Source: DATMER01 sp963741305
GTDB taxonomy: Bacteria; Acidobacteriota; Thermoanaerobaculia; Multivoradales; UBA5704
DNA length: 64,000 nucleotides
NCBI GenBank assembly: GCA_963741305.1
Contig: CAVUHL010000003.1
Coordinates: 7,068,001-7,132,000, forward strand
Direction: 5' to 3'
How positions within the stretch are numbered: position 1 is the first letter of the stretch; each line of letters opens with the position of its first letter. The position numbers and the translations under genes were made by a program. Shown here piece by piece: positions 53,504 to 62,910 of the stretch. The notes beneath the pieces were generated by a model, which was not told the DNA's origin, did not search any database, and worked only from the letters and a program-made list of their open reading frames with translations.

Positions 53504-55235
53504 GAATTCCTCCATTCAAGCGCAAGAGCTGTCCGGGGGCTCGGAGTGCCAGCGCCTCGGTACCCATATCGAGGCCGGTGCCCGCATGATGCCGAGGGTG
53601 GCTGCCCAGACCGGCGCGGATGGCTTCCGCCTCTTCCGCCAGGCCATTGCCTCCTCGGCGAAGAAAGCCGGAGACGCCGGCCTGGCCTCCCGGCTGGAAG
53701 CCATGGCGCCGGGAAAGGCCGTTCCTGCCGAGTCCTCCGCCCTCGCCTCCTGCCTCTTGCGGCGCTACCTCGTGGCGCGGTACGGCGACCGGATCGTCAC
53801 CGACCTGCAGGAGATGGTCCGCTTCCGGACCTATGCTGAAGAGGGACGGACGAACTGGGACGCTTCCGAGTTCGGCAAGCAGCGCAAGTGGCTGGAGGGG
53901 AAGGCGAAAAGGCTCGGCCTGCAGTTCAAGTCCTTCGATGGCCGCGTCGAGGAGATCACCCTGCCCGGTCCGAAACCGATCCTCGCCGTCCTGACCCACG
54001 GCGACGTGCAGGACGTCCAGGGCCAGAAATGGTCGTCGCCGCCTTGGGAGGCGAAGATCGTGGACGGCCGCATCGTCGGCCGGGGAACGGAGGATGACAA
54101 GGGTCCGATCGTCGTGACCCTCTACTCCATGGCGGCCCTGCGCGACACGGGCTGGCCGCTCGGCTGGACCCTCCGGCTGCTCGTCGCCAACGCCGAGGAG
54201 TCGAGCTGGGAGGAGATCCCCTACTACCTGGAGCGCGCGCCCATGCCGGACCGCACGCTCGGCATCGATGCCAACTATCCCGTGACCCACGCCCAAAAGG
54301 CCTTCGGTCTCATCACCTTCCGCGCCCAACCGTCTGAGAAGACAGGGGGCTCCTGGCGGGTGGCGAAGATGTCCGGGGGCAGCGGCAACTCGATCATCCC
54401 CGAGGGAGGCGAGGCGCTGATGGAGTGGGTGGGGAGCGGGTCCCAGGAGAACCTGGACCAGCTCGCCGCCAGGTGGGCTTCTCAGCATCCGCCCGCCAAG
54501 CTGACGGTGACCCGCGAAGGGAACCTCTTCAAGCTGGCGGCCGCGGGCAAGGGCGGGCACACGTCCGATCCATCCAGCGGACACGATGCCCTGGGCGACC
54601 TGACGGCGTTCCTCGCGACCCTGGACCTGCGCCTCGACGCTTGGGGTTCCCTCGCGAAGTTCGTGGGGACCAACGTCGGCCTGGAGACGGACGGCCGCAG
54701 CCTCGGCATCGCCCACAACCATCCGGTGATGGGGCCGATGACCTCCATCCTCGTCTTCCTGATGGAAGAAGAAGGCGCTCCCGCGGCGCGGATCAACATC
54801 CGGGTGCCGGCCGGGATCGATCAGAAGCAGATCGAGGAGCGGGTGGCGGAGAAGGTAGCTGCCTTCGAAGGCGGCAAGATCGCCCCAGCCGTGCAGCTCT
54901 TCAATCAGCCGCACCTGGTCCCCACGGAGGGTGAGCTGGTCGCGAACCTCCTCGCCGTCTGGGAAGAGGTCACTGGCACGCCCGGCCGGCCGATCGCGAT
55001 TGGCGGCGGCACGCAGGCGAGGCTCTTCAAGGATGGGATCGACTTCGGCCCCGCCTGGCCCGGAGTGCCCTACCGCGGCCACGGCACGGACGAGTACCTG
55101 ACGATCGAGGAGCTCCACCGGATCGGGGAGCTGACGGTGGCGGCGCTGTGGCGGTTGGGGGCGGGCCCTCACCCCCCGGCCCCCTCTCCCGGTCCCCCGA
55201 GCACGCCCTCCCCGGGAGAGGGGGAGACTGACTAG
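53454..55235 (+). CDS. Exported M20-family dipeptidase
   Basis: A 593-residue metallopeptidase of the PepV/M20 type. The signal peptide is TIAGAVLTLLFSMNSSIQAQ. Zinc ligands are visible in LTHGDVQDV (His/Asp), GRGTEDDKGP (bridging Asp) and ANAEESSWEEI (catalytic and ligand Glu). Later motifs are GKGGHTSDPSSG in the dimerisation lid and RGHGTDEYLTI (final His). It hydrolyses peptides in the periplasm. The last 25 residues are a Pro-rich tail translated from dispersed repeat copy 2. The weak AAGAG before the ATG and the overlap with the divergent CPD-reg gene leave the exact start open. Confidence 0.88.
   Translation: MTNKTIAGAVLTLLFSMNSSIQAQELSGGSECQRLGTHIEAGARMMPRVAAQTGADGFRLFRQAIASSAKKAGDAGLASRLEAMAPGKAVPAESSALASCLLRRYLVARYGDRIVTDLQEMVRFRTYAEEGRTNWDASEFGKQRKWLEGKAKRLGLQFKSFDGRVEEITLPGPKPILAVLTHGDVQDVQGQKWSSPPWEAKIVDGRIVGRGTEDDKGPIVVTLYSMAALRDTGWPLGWTLRLLVANAEESSWEEIPYYLERAPMPDRTLGIDANYPVTHAQKAFGLITFRAQPSEKTGGSWRVAKMSGGSGNSIIPEGGEALMEWVGSGSQENLDQLAARWASQHPPAKLTVTREGNLFKLAAAGKGGHTSDPSSGHDALGDLTAFLATLDLRLDAWGSLAKFVGTNVGLETDGRSLGIAHNHPVMGPMTSILVFLMEEEGAPAARINIRVPAGIDQKQIEERVAEKVAAFEGGKIAPAVQLFNQPHLVPTEGELVANLLAVWEEVTGTPGRPIAIGGGTQARLFKDGIDFGPAWPGVPYRGHGTDEYLTIEELHRIGELTVAALWRLGAGPHPPAPSPGPPSTPSPGEGETD
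55165..55227. repeat. Dispersed repeat, copy 2 (inverted)
   Basis: An inverted copy of the 1804-1866 element lies within the last codons of the M20 peptidase gene, adding a Pro-rich tail before the stop at 55235. A looser G-run relative follows at 55246-55308 between that gene and the convergent lipoprotein gene. Confidence 0.75.
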
Positions 55236-55316
55236 GCGAGCGGGATGGGCGGGGGGCTCCCTCTTCCCCGCGCAGGCGGGGGAGAGGGCCGGGGAGAGAG
55301 GGGATGGGATCAATCC

Positions 55317-56108
55317 CTACTTCTTGTATCGCACCCGAACCCCCTGGGCCAGCTCCTCGGGCTTCATCTTCTCGAACGAGTCCAGGTTGTACTCCCAGAC
55401 GAGCGTGTTGCCTTCCTTGCGGTGGGCGTTGTGCTCGACCACCTTGAAGGGGGCGGTGATCTTGAAGGCCACCCGCAGCTTGCCGAGCATGTCCTCGACC
55501 TGCTTCTTCTCCTCGGGGGACATCTCCATCTGGGAAGCCTGCTCGCTCTGGTCGGCAATCGGGTTGCTGGCCGGGCTCGTCACCAGGAACGTCTCGCCCT
55601 CGTCCGTGACCTGAAGGCCGCCAAAGGGGGAATCCATGGGGCTCGGCCCCTGGGGGGGACCGCCTGGGCCGGGGTCCGCGGCGTCCGCCTTTGCCTCCGG
55701 AGCCTTGAGGTCGATGTCCTTCAGCTTGGAGACGTGGTCGAAGCCGAACAGCATGTCCACGCCGAACTTCAGCCCCTCCTCCTGGATCTTGGAATTGAGC
55801 AGGGTGACCCCCTTGGGGAGGTTCTTCGCCATCTCCTCCTTCGAGGGGACCTTCGTCTGGGACTTGCTGGACGCGAGCATTTCCTTCTCGACCTCCGCGA
55901 TCTCCTCAGCGGTGGGCGGACCCTCCTTGCCCTCCATCCCCCGTTTCATCCCGGCCATGAAGGCGACCATGGGCTTCATGTCGAACTTCATGGCGAAGCC
56001 GGCCTTGCCGGACATGTTCTTCTCCAGCGTCAGGGTCTGCTCGATGTCAAAGCACCCGGTAAGAACGAGCGCGCACAGGCCCAGCACGGCGGCGGCGGTC
56101 TTTTTCAT
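55317..56108 (-). CDS. Predicted lipoprotein, unknown function
   Basis: A 263-residue protein. The ATG at 56108 follows GGAGGG; an open frame upstream is not used. A lipobox (LVLTGC, Cys about residue 19) marks a diacylglycerol-modified envelope protein. The rest is Met/Lys-rich: FDIEQTLTLEKNMSGKAGFAM, a charged central region, and a C-terminal beta-like part. It resembles DUF3332/LppM-like lipoproteins only loosely, so no family is claimed. It is not obviously linked to prfA upstream. Confidence 0.75.
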   Translation of the reverse strand: MKKTAAAVLGLCALVLTGCFDIEQTLTLEKNMSGKAGFAMKFDMKPMVAFMAGMKRGMEGKEGPPTAEEIAEVEKEMLASSKSQTKVPSKEEMAKNLPKGVTLLNSKIQEEGLKFGVDMLFGFDHVSKLKDIDLKAPEAKADAADPGPGGPPQGPSPMDSPFGGLQVTDEGETFLVTSPASNPIADQSEQASQMEMSPEEKKQVEDMLGKLRVAFKITAPFKVVEHNAHRKEGNTLVWEYNLDSFEKMKPEELAQGVRVRYKK

Positions 56109-56142
56109 GGGGCTGCCCTCCTTGATGGGAGGCATTGTACAA

Positions 56143-56204
56143 CTCCCCCTCTCCCGGGGAGGGCGTGCTCGGGGGACGGGGAGAGGGGGTCGGGGGGTGA
56201 GGGC
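56143..56204. repeat. Dispersed repeat, copy 3
   Basis: A near-identical copy of the 1804-1866 element lies directly after the prfA stop and before the lipoprotein gene, on the same strand orientation as copy 1. Confidence 0.75.
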
Positions 56205-56205
56205 T

Positions 56206-57285
<1,080 letters not shown>

Positions 57286-57294
57286 TGGTTTTTC

Positions 57295-58248
57295 TCAGGC
57301 CAAGGCCGGAGCCTCCTCCGCGGTGGCTATGGCTTCAGGCAGCAATCCATCCTCGCGCAACGCCTCCTGGAGGGCGACGATCGCGACTTCGAGCATGTCG
57401 TCCGTGGGCTCCTGGGTCGTGATCCTCTGGAGCGCCAGCCCGGGAGCGACGAGGAGGCGGAAAACCGGCGAGCTGCTCCGTTTGGCGGTCAGGCGCAGCA
57501 CCTCGTACGAGAGGCCGGCGATCAGCGGCACCAGCACGAGCCGGCCGCCGAACTTGACCAGGAACGGCGCGGTCTTCGGGATCAGGGCGAAGAGCACGAT
57601 CGAGACCAGCAGCACGAAGAGCAGGAAGCTCGTGCCGCAGCGCGGATGCAGCCGGCTCTGCACGCGGGCGTTCTCGACCGTCAGCCCGCGGCCGGACTCC
57701 CAGGCGAACACCACCTTGTGCTCGGCGCCGTGGTACTGGAAGACGCGGTGAATGTCATCCATCCGCGAGATCGCCACGATGTATGCCAGGAAGAAGATCC
57801 CCCGCAGCAGGCCGTCGAACAGATTGAAGGCCAGGCTGTGCATCTCGCCGAAGACGTACGTCTGGGCGAGCTCGGTCAGCCAGAGCGGGACGAGCAGGAA
57901 GATCACGACGCCGAGCCCCAGGCCCACGGCCATGGAGCCGGCGACCGCCAACTTCGAGGCGTCCTGCTTCTCACCTTCCTTTGGCGTTTCCGTACCGGCT
58001 TCCAGGGCCGAGAAGTTGAGCGCCTGGATGCCGAGGAAGAGCGACTGGAAGAGCACGGCGATGCCGCGCACGATGGGCAGCTTGAGCGCCGGCCAGCGCT
58101 TGGCGATGGAGGAGACCTTGGCCCTCTGGAGGGCGAGGCTGCCGTCGGGCCGGCGCACGGCAATGCCGTAGGCGCCCGGGGAGCGCATCAGCACTCCCTC
58201 GATCAACGCCTGGCCGCCGATCAGCAGCTCGGTTTCCGGCTCTTTCAT
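57295..58248 (-). CDS. DUF1385 membrane protein
   Basis: A 317-residue integral membrane protein of the DUF1385 family, whose members are widespread next to rpmE and prfA. It starts with the conserved LLIGGQALIEGVLMRSPGAYG. Several hydrophobic helices follow (AVGLGLGVVIFLLVPLWL, LLFVLLVSIVLFALI) with the family's YHGAEHK between them. A Cys-containing VQSRLHPRCGTSF precedes the last helices. The molecular function of the family is not established. Confidence 0.9.
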   Translation of the reverse strand: MKEPETELLIGGQALIEGVLMRSPGAYGIAVRRPDGSLALQRAKVSSIAKRWPALKLPIVRGIAVLFQSLFLGIQALNFSALEAGTETPKEGEKQDASKLAVAGSMAVGLGLGVVIFLLVPLWLTELAQTYVFGEMHSLAFNLFDGLLRGIFFLAYIVAISRMDDIHRVFQYHGAEHKVVFAWESGRGLTVENARVQSRLHPRCGTSFLLFVLLVSIVLFALIPKTAPFLVKFGGRLVLVPLIAGLSYEVLRLTAKRSSSPVFRLLVAPGLALQRITTQEPTDDMLEVAIVALQEALREDGLLPEAIATAEEAPALA

Positions 58249-58288
58249 AGGGATTGGTGGGCCCCGGCGGGCCCAAGGTTTCTTGGCT

Positions 58289-58501
58289 TTAAGGCGCTTC
58301 CGCGCCCTTGCCGTACCGGCGCTTGAAGCGCTCGACGCGTCCGGCGGTGTCGATCAGCTTCTGCTTGCCCGAGAAGAACGGATGGCAGGCCCCGCAGATC
58401 TCCAGGCGCACCTCTTCCTGGGTCGAGCGCGTCTGGAAGGTGTTGCCGCAGGCACAAACCACCGTGACCATGTGCAGAGTGGGATGGATGTCTTTCTTCA
58501 C
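58289..58501 (-). CDS. rpmE: 50S ribosomal protein L31 (zinc type)
   Basis: A 70-residue ribosomal protein. GTG at 58501 is chosen because KKDIHPTLH follows it, as in the family, and AAAGGA lies upstream; the longer open frame is not coding. The zinc-binding cysteines are present (VCACGN, then CGACHPFF), so it is the zinc-requiring C+ form. It leads the rpmE-DUF1385-prfA unit. Confidence 0.95.
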   Translation of the reverse strand: MKKDIHPTLHMVTVVCACGNTFQTRSTQEEVRLEICGACHPFFSGKQKLIDTAGRVERFKRRYGKGAEAP

Positions 58502-58562
58502 GTTCAGATCCTTTTCTCCCGGGCTTTTGTACCGGGTGGATTTCCGTCTCCGAGAACGCGGT

Positions 58563-58591
58563 AGCCTAGCCGATGAGGGCTGTTCTGGCAA
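58563..58591 (-). promoter_or_regulatory. Sigma-70-like promoter upstream of rpmE
   Basis: On the minus strand TTGCCA (-35, 58586-58591) and TAGGCT (-10, 58563-58568) are separated by exactly 17 bp, about 60 bp before the rpmE start. Confidence 0.45.
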
Positions 58592-58643
58592 GGGCGTTCT
58601 CAGGCAAGCGCTACAACAGGGGGGAGGGGGGCGGAATTCCGCG

Positions 58644-59820
58644 CTAGTACCGGTCTCTCAGGATGCGGGAGGCCTCGGCCATCGCCGAGAGCTTTCGGGT
58701 GGCTATCTCCTCGCTGTTCATCGGCCGGCTGGAGAAGGTCCCGAACCCGCAATCCGGATTGAGGAAGAGGTTTTCCGGCGGCATGAATTCCAGGGCATCC
58801 TCCACCCGTTTCACGATCGCCTCCGCGCTCTCCACCCCGTCGATCCGGGGATTGACCACCCCGAGCCCCAGTTCCTTGGCTCCCCGGAGCGCATCGGTGG
58901 ACAGCAGCGCCCCAAGCTCGCCGGCGCGCGGCGTGGCGAACTCGAGGACCAGCTGTTGGACGTTGAGGCGCGCCAGGTAGGGTGCGAGCGGATGATAGGA
59001 GCCGGTCAACAGGGTGCTCTCCTGGCGGCTCCAATTGCCGCGGCAGATGTGCAGCCCGATGCGCGCGTCCGACAACCCTTCCACCCCTTCGATGACCCGG
59101 TTGATGAGATCGACCGCGAGCTCCAGCTCTTCCGCGGGGTCCTTGCGGGCAGCGAGGGCGGCGCACATGAAAGTGAGCGTCTGGCCCTGGGTAAAGACGA
59201 GCTCGGTCAAGACCGGCTCGTCGAACTGAATGAAATCGGCTCCTGCATCGACGAGCTCGCGGCACTCCTCGCGCAGCACGTCCACGATGTCCTCGCCGAG
59301 CGCCTCCTTGCTCTCATAGACCGTGCGGGAAACCTCCTTGACCCACATCGCGGGTCAGGAGGTAGGGGCCTGGCAGAGTCACCTTGATCGGCAGATCGGT
59401 GTGCTGGCGCAGGAACCGGTAGTCCTCCACCGCGAGCGCCCGGCGCCGGGAGATCTTGCCCACGCAGGTGGGATTCTTGATCGAAAAGGCGGGAACGTCG
59501 AGCGTCTGCAAGATGCGCTCGAAAGCCATCTTGTCCTCGACGACGTCGAGCATCTCGGCGAGCGACATGACCCGGGCGCCGTCAAGCTTTTCAGCGACGA
59601 AGGAGTAGAAGTTGTCCCGCCGCTGTTCGCCGTCGGTGACGATGTCGACGCCCGCTTTTTCCTGAATATCGAGGATTCTGAGGATCGACTCGTTGGCGAT
59701 ACGGTCGAATTCCTCTTCGGAGATGGCGCCATGCTCCTTCCTGCGCTGCGCTCTGAGCACTTCTGGCGGGCGAGGCCAGCTGCCGACGGTCGTCACGGGA
59801 AAGAGCTTGTGCGGTTTCAC
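58644..59820 (-). pseudogene. Cobalamin-independent methionine synthase-like gene, frameshifted
   Basis: The two pieces together resemble the MetE catalytic domain. The N-terminal part (start GTG at 59820, frame closing at 59314) has PVTTVGSWPRPPEV and VTDGEQRRDNFYSFV, and runs to GPYLLTR. The C-terminal part (59348 to 58644, in another frame) starts MWVKEVSRTVYESKEAL and carries FIQFDEPVL, LHICRGNW and PDCGFGTFS (zinc-ligand-type residues). The break is near 59342: one base too many, or two missing, between the codons for LLTR and MWV. A sequencing error, a pseudogene, or two separate polypeptides are all possible. The start overlaps the preceding PhnD-like gene (GTGA). Confidence 0.75.
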
Positions 59821-60632
59821 AGCGCGAAGAAATTCTGCTGTTGGGCAGCTTCGGTCAAGGCAACATAACCGCTGGTGCGGCCGGGCAGCCATTCCTGGAG
59901 GCCCTCGAGATCCATCATCTCCCGATGCGCGGGGTTGTCGTAGCTCATCCGGAAGAGAGCTTCCTTCCACCGCTCTTCCGTTGCCTGAGGGAAGCTCTCC
60001 AGCACCGTGAAGTTGCAGTGATCGAACGGCGGCGTCGTCACCAGGGAATGTAAAGTCACGCTGTCGGCGGTGCCGTCGGCCTGCCACCGCTCCCAGTTGA
60101 GGTCCAGGACCGCGCAGGCGTCCGACTCACCCCGCTGCAGGCTGCGCAGTGCCTCGAGCTCGCCACCGATGTGATCTCCGTGCTTGCCAATCAGGAGATC
60201 GAACCGGCGGACCGTGAAGTCCTGGTAGGGTGTGAGGCCGTGCTGTTGCAACATGTGCAGGGGCAGCAGGGTCGCCTGCGGCGAGTCCTTGGCTCCGGTT
60301 GCGACGATCTTGCCGCGCAGGCCGTCAACGGAATTGATACCGCCGCCGCGCCGGACGATCAGGTGAGTGGTCCGGTCGCGGTCGGTGTCGCGCATGGCGA
60401 TGGCCCGGCAGGTGTCGCCGCTGCGCCGCTGCGCGTCCACCCAGGCGAGGGGCGAGTTCCAGGCGATATGAATATGGCCGGCGAGGAGGGCCTCGACCTG
60501 CAATTCGTAATTCGAATAGAAGACATAGTCGATCGGCTCGCCCTGGTCGATGAAAAAGTCCTTGATGATCTCCCAGATGACGGCGACCTTGGGATCGTAA
60601 ACGACGGCTCCGACGAGAGTGGGCTTTGGCAT
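59817..60632 (-). CDS. PhnD/SsuA-like periplasmic-binding fold protein without signal peptide
   Basis: A 271-residue protein of the phosphonate/aliphatic sulfonate substrate-binding type (LVGAVVYDPKVAVIWEIIKD, IHIAWNSPLAWVDAQRRSG, LRGKIVATGAKDSPQATLLP). ATG at 60632 follows AAAGGA. The N-terminus is not a signal peptide and no ABC permease genes are adjacent. It may therefore act in the cytoplasm rather than in transport. It sits between an acyl-CoA dehydrogenase-like gene (10 bp upstream) and the MetE-like gene, which it overlaps by 4 bp. Confidence 0.8.
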   Translation of the reverse strand: MPKPTLVGAVVYDPKVAVIWEIIKDFFIDQGEPIDYVFYSNYELQVEALLAGHIHIAWNSPLAWVDAQRRSGDTCRAIAMRDTDRDRTTHLIVRRGGGINSVDGLRGKIVATGAKDSPQATLLPLHMLQQHGLTPYQDFTVRRFDLLIGKHGDHIGGELEALRSLQRGESDACAVLDLNWERWQADGTADSVTLHSLVTTPPFDHCNFTVLESFPQATEERWKEALFRMSYDNPAHREMMDLEGLQEWLPGRTSGYVALTEAAQQQNFFAL

Positions 60633-60642
60633 AGGAAATCCT

Positions 60643-61800
60643 TTAGAACAGTTCCATGCCACAAATTGCACGGCCGATGAATTCGTGCAGAAGGTCGGAA
60701 GTGGGTGCCATCACGCCGGCTGCGCGGGCATCGCGGAAATAGCGCTCGAGGGCCAGGTTGCGGGTGAAGGCGGCTCCGCCGCAGGCCTGCATGCCGAGGT
60801 CGGTGACGCGCGTCGCCGTCTCGGCCGCGGCCGCCTTGGATTCGAGCACGAGGAGCATGGCATTGGCAGCGTTGGACTCGATGGCGTCGAGCGCGCTGAC
60901 CAGGTGCGCCCGCGCTCGATCGGTGTCGATCCGCATCGCGGCAACGCGGGCACGCAGCGTGGGCAGATCGGCCAGGCGGCTGTCGCTGTGCTCCAGGCGC
61001 GTGGCCGTCAGATGCGCGACAGTCGCGCGCGTCGCAGCCTCGGCAAGCCCGACCGAGATTGCGGCATTGCCGAGGTTGAACCACGGCAGGATCTCCATCA
61101 TGCGGGGGAAGCCTTGCCCTTCTTCGCAAAGCGCGCGCTCTTTCGGAATGCGGCAATCCTCGAGAGCCATCGGCGCGCTGCTGTTGCCGCGCATTCCTAG
61201 CGCGCTCCAGCCGCCGTTCACGCGGAATCCTGAGTCATTCTTGTCCACCGCGTAAAGCATCACGGCCGGCTCGCCCCCGTCCACCGGGAGGCGCGTGGAG
61301 ACAACGTAGGCGTCGGCTTTGCCTGCCGCGGTTACAAACGATTTTTCGGCGTTGAGAATGACGTTGCCATTTTCCAGGGAGGCCTGGCTCACAGGCGCCC
61401 AGAAGTGGCTCCGCGAGCCTCGCTCGCTCCAGGCCAGCGTCGCCAGGCAGGATCCGGAGGAGATCTCCCGCAGGGTCTGCTCGTGGCCCTCGTGGGCGGT
61501 GACATGGGCGGTGAAGCAGGCGCTGCCGCAAAGGTGCATCAAGTAAACCATCGCCGTCGAAGCGCAGCGTTGCGCGATCTCGTCGAGAGCCGCGCACGTG
61601 ACGCGCAGGCCCTGTCCCTTGCCGCCGTACTCCGGACCGACCGCCAGGCCCATCCAACCGGCACGGGCCAGAGCCTCCAGGGAGCGCTCTGGAAAGCTTT
61701 CTTGCGCGTCCACGTCCGAGGCATGCGGCGAGATGTGCTCATCCGCAATCAGGGAAAGCTCGTCGAGCAGGCTCTTTTGCTGGTCGGTCAGTCGGTACAT
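60643..61800 (-). CDS. Acyl-CoA dehydrogenase-like flavoprotein
   Basis: A 385-residue member of the acyl-CoA dehydrogenase fold. Typical segments are WMGLAVGPEYGGKGQGL, LATLAWSERGSRSHFW, FVTAAGKADAYVVSTR, GWSALGMRGNSS and MQACGGAAFTRNLALERYFR (C-terminal FAD/substrate part). The usual catalytic Glu position is not certain from sequence alone. Context (OsmC-like, PhnD-like, MetE-like neighbours) suggests a flavin-dependent step in organosulfur or one-carbon metabolism rather than fatty-acid oxidation. Confidence 0.8.
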   Translation of the reverse strand: MYRLTDQQKSLLDELSLIADEHISPHASDVDAQESFPERSLEALARAGWMGLAVGPEYGGKGQGLRVTCAALDEIAQRCASTAMVYLMHLCGSACFTAHVTAHEGHEQTLREISSGSCLATLAWSERGSRSHFWAPVSQASLENGNVILNAEKSFVTAAGKADAYVVSTRLPVDGGEPAVMLYAVDKNDSGFRVNGGWSALGMRGNSSAPMALEDCRIPKERALCEEGQGFPRMMEILPWFNLGNAAISVGLAEAATRATVAHLTATRLEHSDSRLADLPTLRARVAAMRIDTDRARAHLVSALDAIESNAANAMLLVLESKAAAAETATRVTDLGMQACGGAAFTRNLALERYFRDARAAGVMAPTSDLLHEFIGRAICGMELF

Positions 61801-61810
61801 GCGAATCCTT

Positions 61811-62293
61811 TCAAGGTACGAGTTGGATGGCGAGGGAGAGGGTGACAGCGCGTTCGAGGGTTTGGACGAGCGGTGACCGCAAAAGGGTTTCTTCCCACAC
61901 TCGTTGGATCTCGAGGTCTTCCGCGTCGGCGCTGACGTAGACAGTCCCGCTGATCGCTTCCAGGCCCGCGTGCCCCTCTTCCCCGATCACGCCGAGGTGG
62001 ACGAGTGGGTTGTTCAGGCGGCCAGCCACGGTCGCCTCGAGTGCATAGATCACGATGGAGTGCCGGTTGGCCTGCTTGGAGAAGCCGCTCAGGAGGTCGC
62101 CGCCCAGAATGCCCAGCAGGTACTCGATGGCGCTGGGGTGCGGATCGGCCTCCTTGAAGCTCGCCTGTCCGCAGATCGTGAACATGTTGGTGCGCGCCGA
62201 GGCAATTGCGTGGCCTCCTGGCGTACTCCGGATGCGTACGTTCCAGGTGAAATCTGATCCGGCTGTCGGGTCACGCGAGGCTAAAGGGCACAT
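61811..62293 (-). CDS. OsmC-fold protein lacking the usual catalytic cysteines
   Basis: A 160-residue OsmC/Ohr-fold protein (DPHPSAIEYLLGILGGDLLSG, SIVIYALEATVAGRL, LERAVTLSLAIQL). The positions normally occupied by the two redox cysteines of peroxide-reducing OsmC/Ohr proteins read DLLSG and SPLVQTL, with no Cys. Organic hydroperoxide reduction is therefore unlikely and another binding or catalytic role is expected. It heads a minus-strand unit; the acyl-CoA dehydrogenase-like gene follows after 10 bp. Confidence 0.75.
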   Translation of the reverse strand: MCPLASRDPTAGSDFTWNVRIRSTPGGHAIASARTNMFTICGQASFKEADPHPSAIEYLLGILGGDLLSGFSKQANRHSIVIYALEATVAGRLNNPLVHLGVIGEEGHAGLEAISGTVYVSADAEDLEIQRVWEETLLRSPLVQTLERAVTLSLAIQLVP

Positions 62294-62338
62294 CGGACGG
62301 GGCAGGACCCTCCACGAGGCCGAGAGGATACACCACCC

Positions 62339-62605
62339 CTACTCGTAGTGGGTCCACATGCGGATCACCTTGACCACTTTTGCCTCCTCGTCCACCGCGT
62401 AGACGAGGCGGTGCTGGATGTTGATCCGGCGTGAGTAGGCGCCGTCGAGGTCCCCGACCAGCTTTTCGTACCTCGGTGGATTTCGGAATGGATCTTCTGC
62501 AAGGACCTTCAGGAGCACTTCTGCCCTGGGCCGCAGGCCGCTCGACGCAAGCTTCCTGGCGTCCTTGCGCGCCTGCTTCGTGTACAGCAGGCGCCATTGG
62601 CTCAC
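62339..62605 (-). CDS. yoeB: YoeB-type mRNA interferase toxin
   Basis: An 88-residue RelE-superfamily toxin. GTG at 62605 overlaps the antitoxin stop by 4 bp (GTGA). Family features are RLLYTKQARKDARKLASSGL, ILLK/LLKVLAEDPFRNPPRYEKL, YSRRINIQHRLVYAV and the C-terminal VIRMWTHYE, where the His-Tyr end belongs to the YoeB active site. It cleaves ribosome-bound mRNA when freed from the antitoxin. Confidence 0.9.
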   Translation of the reverse strand: MSQWRLLYTKQARKDARKLASSGLRPRAEVLLKVLAEDPFRNPPRYEKLVGDLDGAYSRRINIQHRLVYAVDEEAKVVKVIRMWTHYE

Positions 62606-62844
62606 CAGCCCGGGTCCTCCGCACACTCGTCGAGCGGGGTATCGAGGCCTTCCCGGATCGACTCGCGCATGCCCGGAATCGAGAGCAGGTAGACCGTCTC
62701 CTGAAGGGCCCGCCAATCGTCCGCGGAAACCAGCACGGCGTTGCCCCTCTTACCGGTGATCTGGATCGGCTCGCTGGATTGGGCGGTTTCCTCGAGCAGG
62801 CGGTAGAGGTTGGTCCTGGCGTGGCTGGCGGTGATCGTCTTCAT
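62602..62844 (-). CDS. yefM: YefM/Phd-type antitoxin
   Basis: An 80-residue antitoxin. The N-terminal Phd/YefM DNA-binding fold is seen in TITASHARTNLYRLLEE and ITGKRGNAVLVSADDWRALQ. The C-terminal acidic tail (GLDTPLDECAEDPGW) wraps the toxin in known complexes. The ATG at 62844 has GGAGGAGAAGG upstream. The very long open frame upstream is antisense to the M19 dipeptidase and is not coding. It should autoregulate the pair. Confidence 0.9.
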   Translation of the reverse strand: MKTITASHARTNLYRLLEETAQSSEPIQITGKRGNAVLVSADDWRALQETVYLLSIPGMRESIREGLDTPLDECAEDPGW

Positions 62845-62910
62845 TTCCTTCTCCTCCGGGAATGGTACGAGAAAACGTACGTCTTGGCAAAGAGGCGATA
62901 GACTTCCGCC

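Noticed and set aside
59314..59348. Programmed frameshifting in the MetE-like gene.
   Set aside because: No slippery heptamer or downstream pseudoknot is visible at the break; simple mutation or error is more likely.
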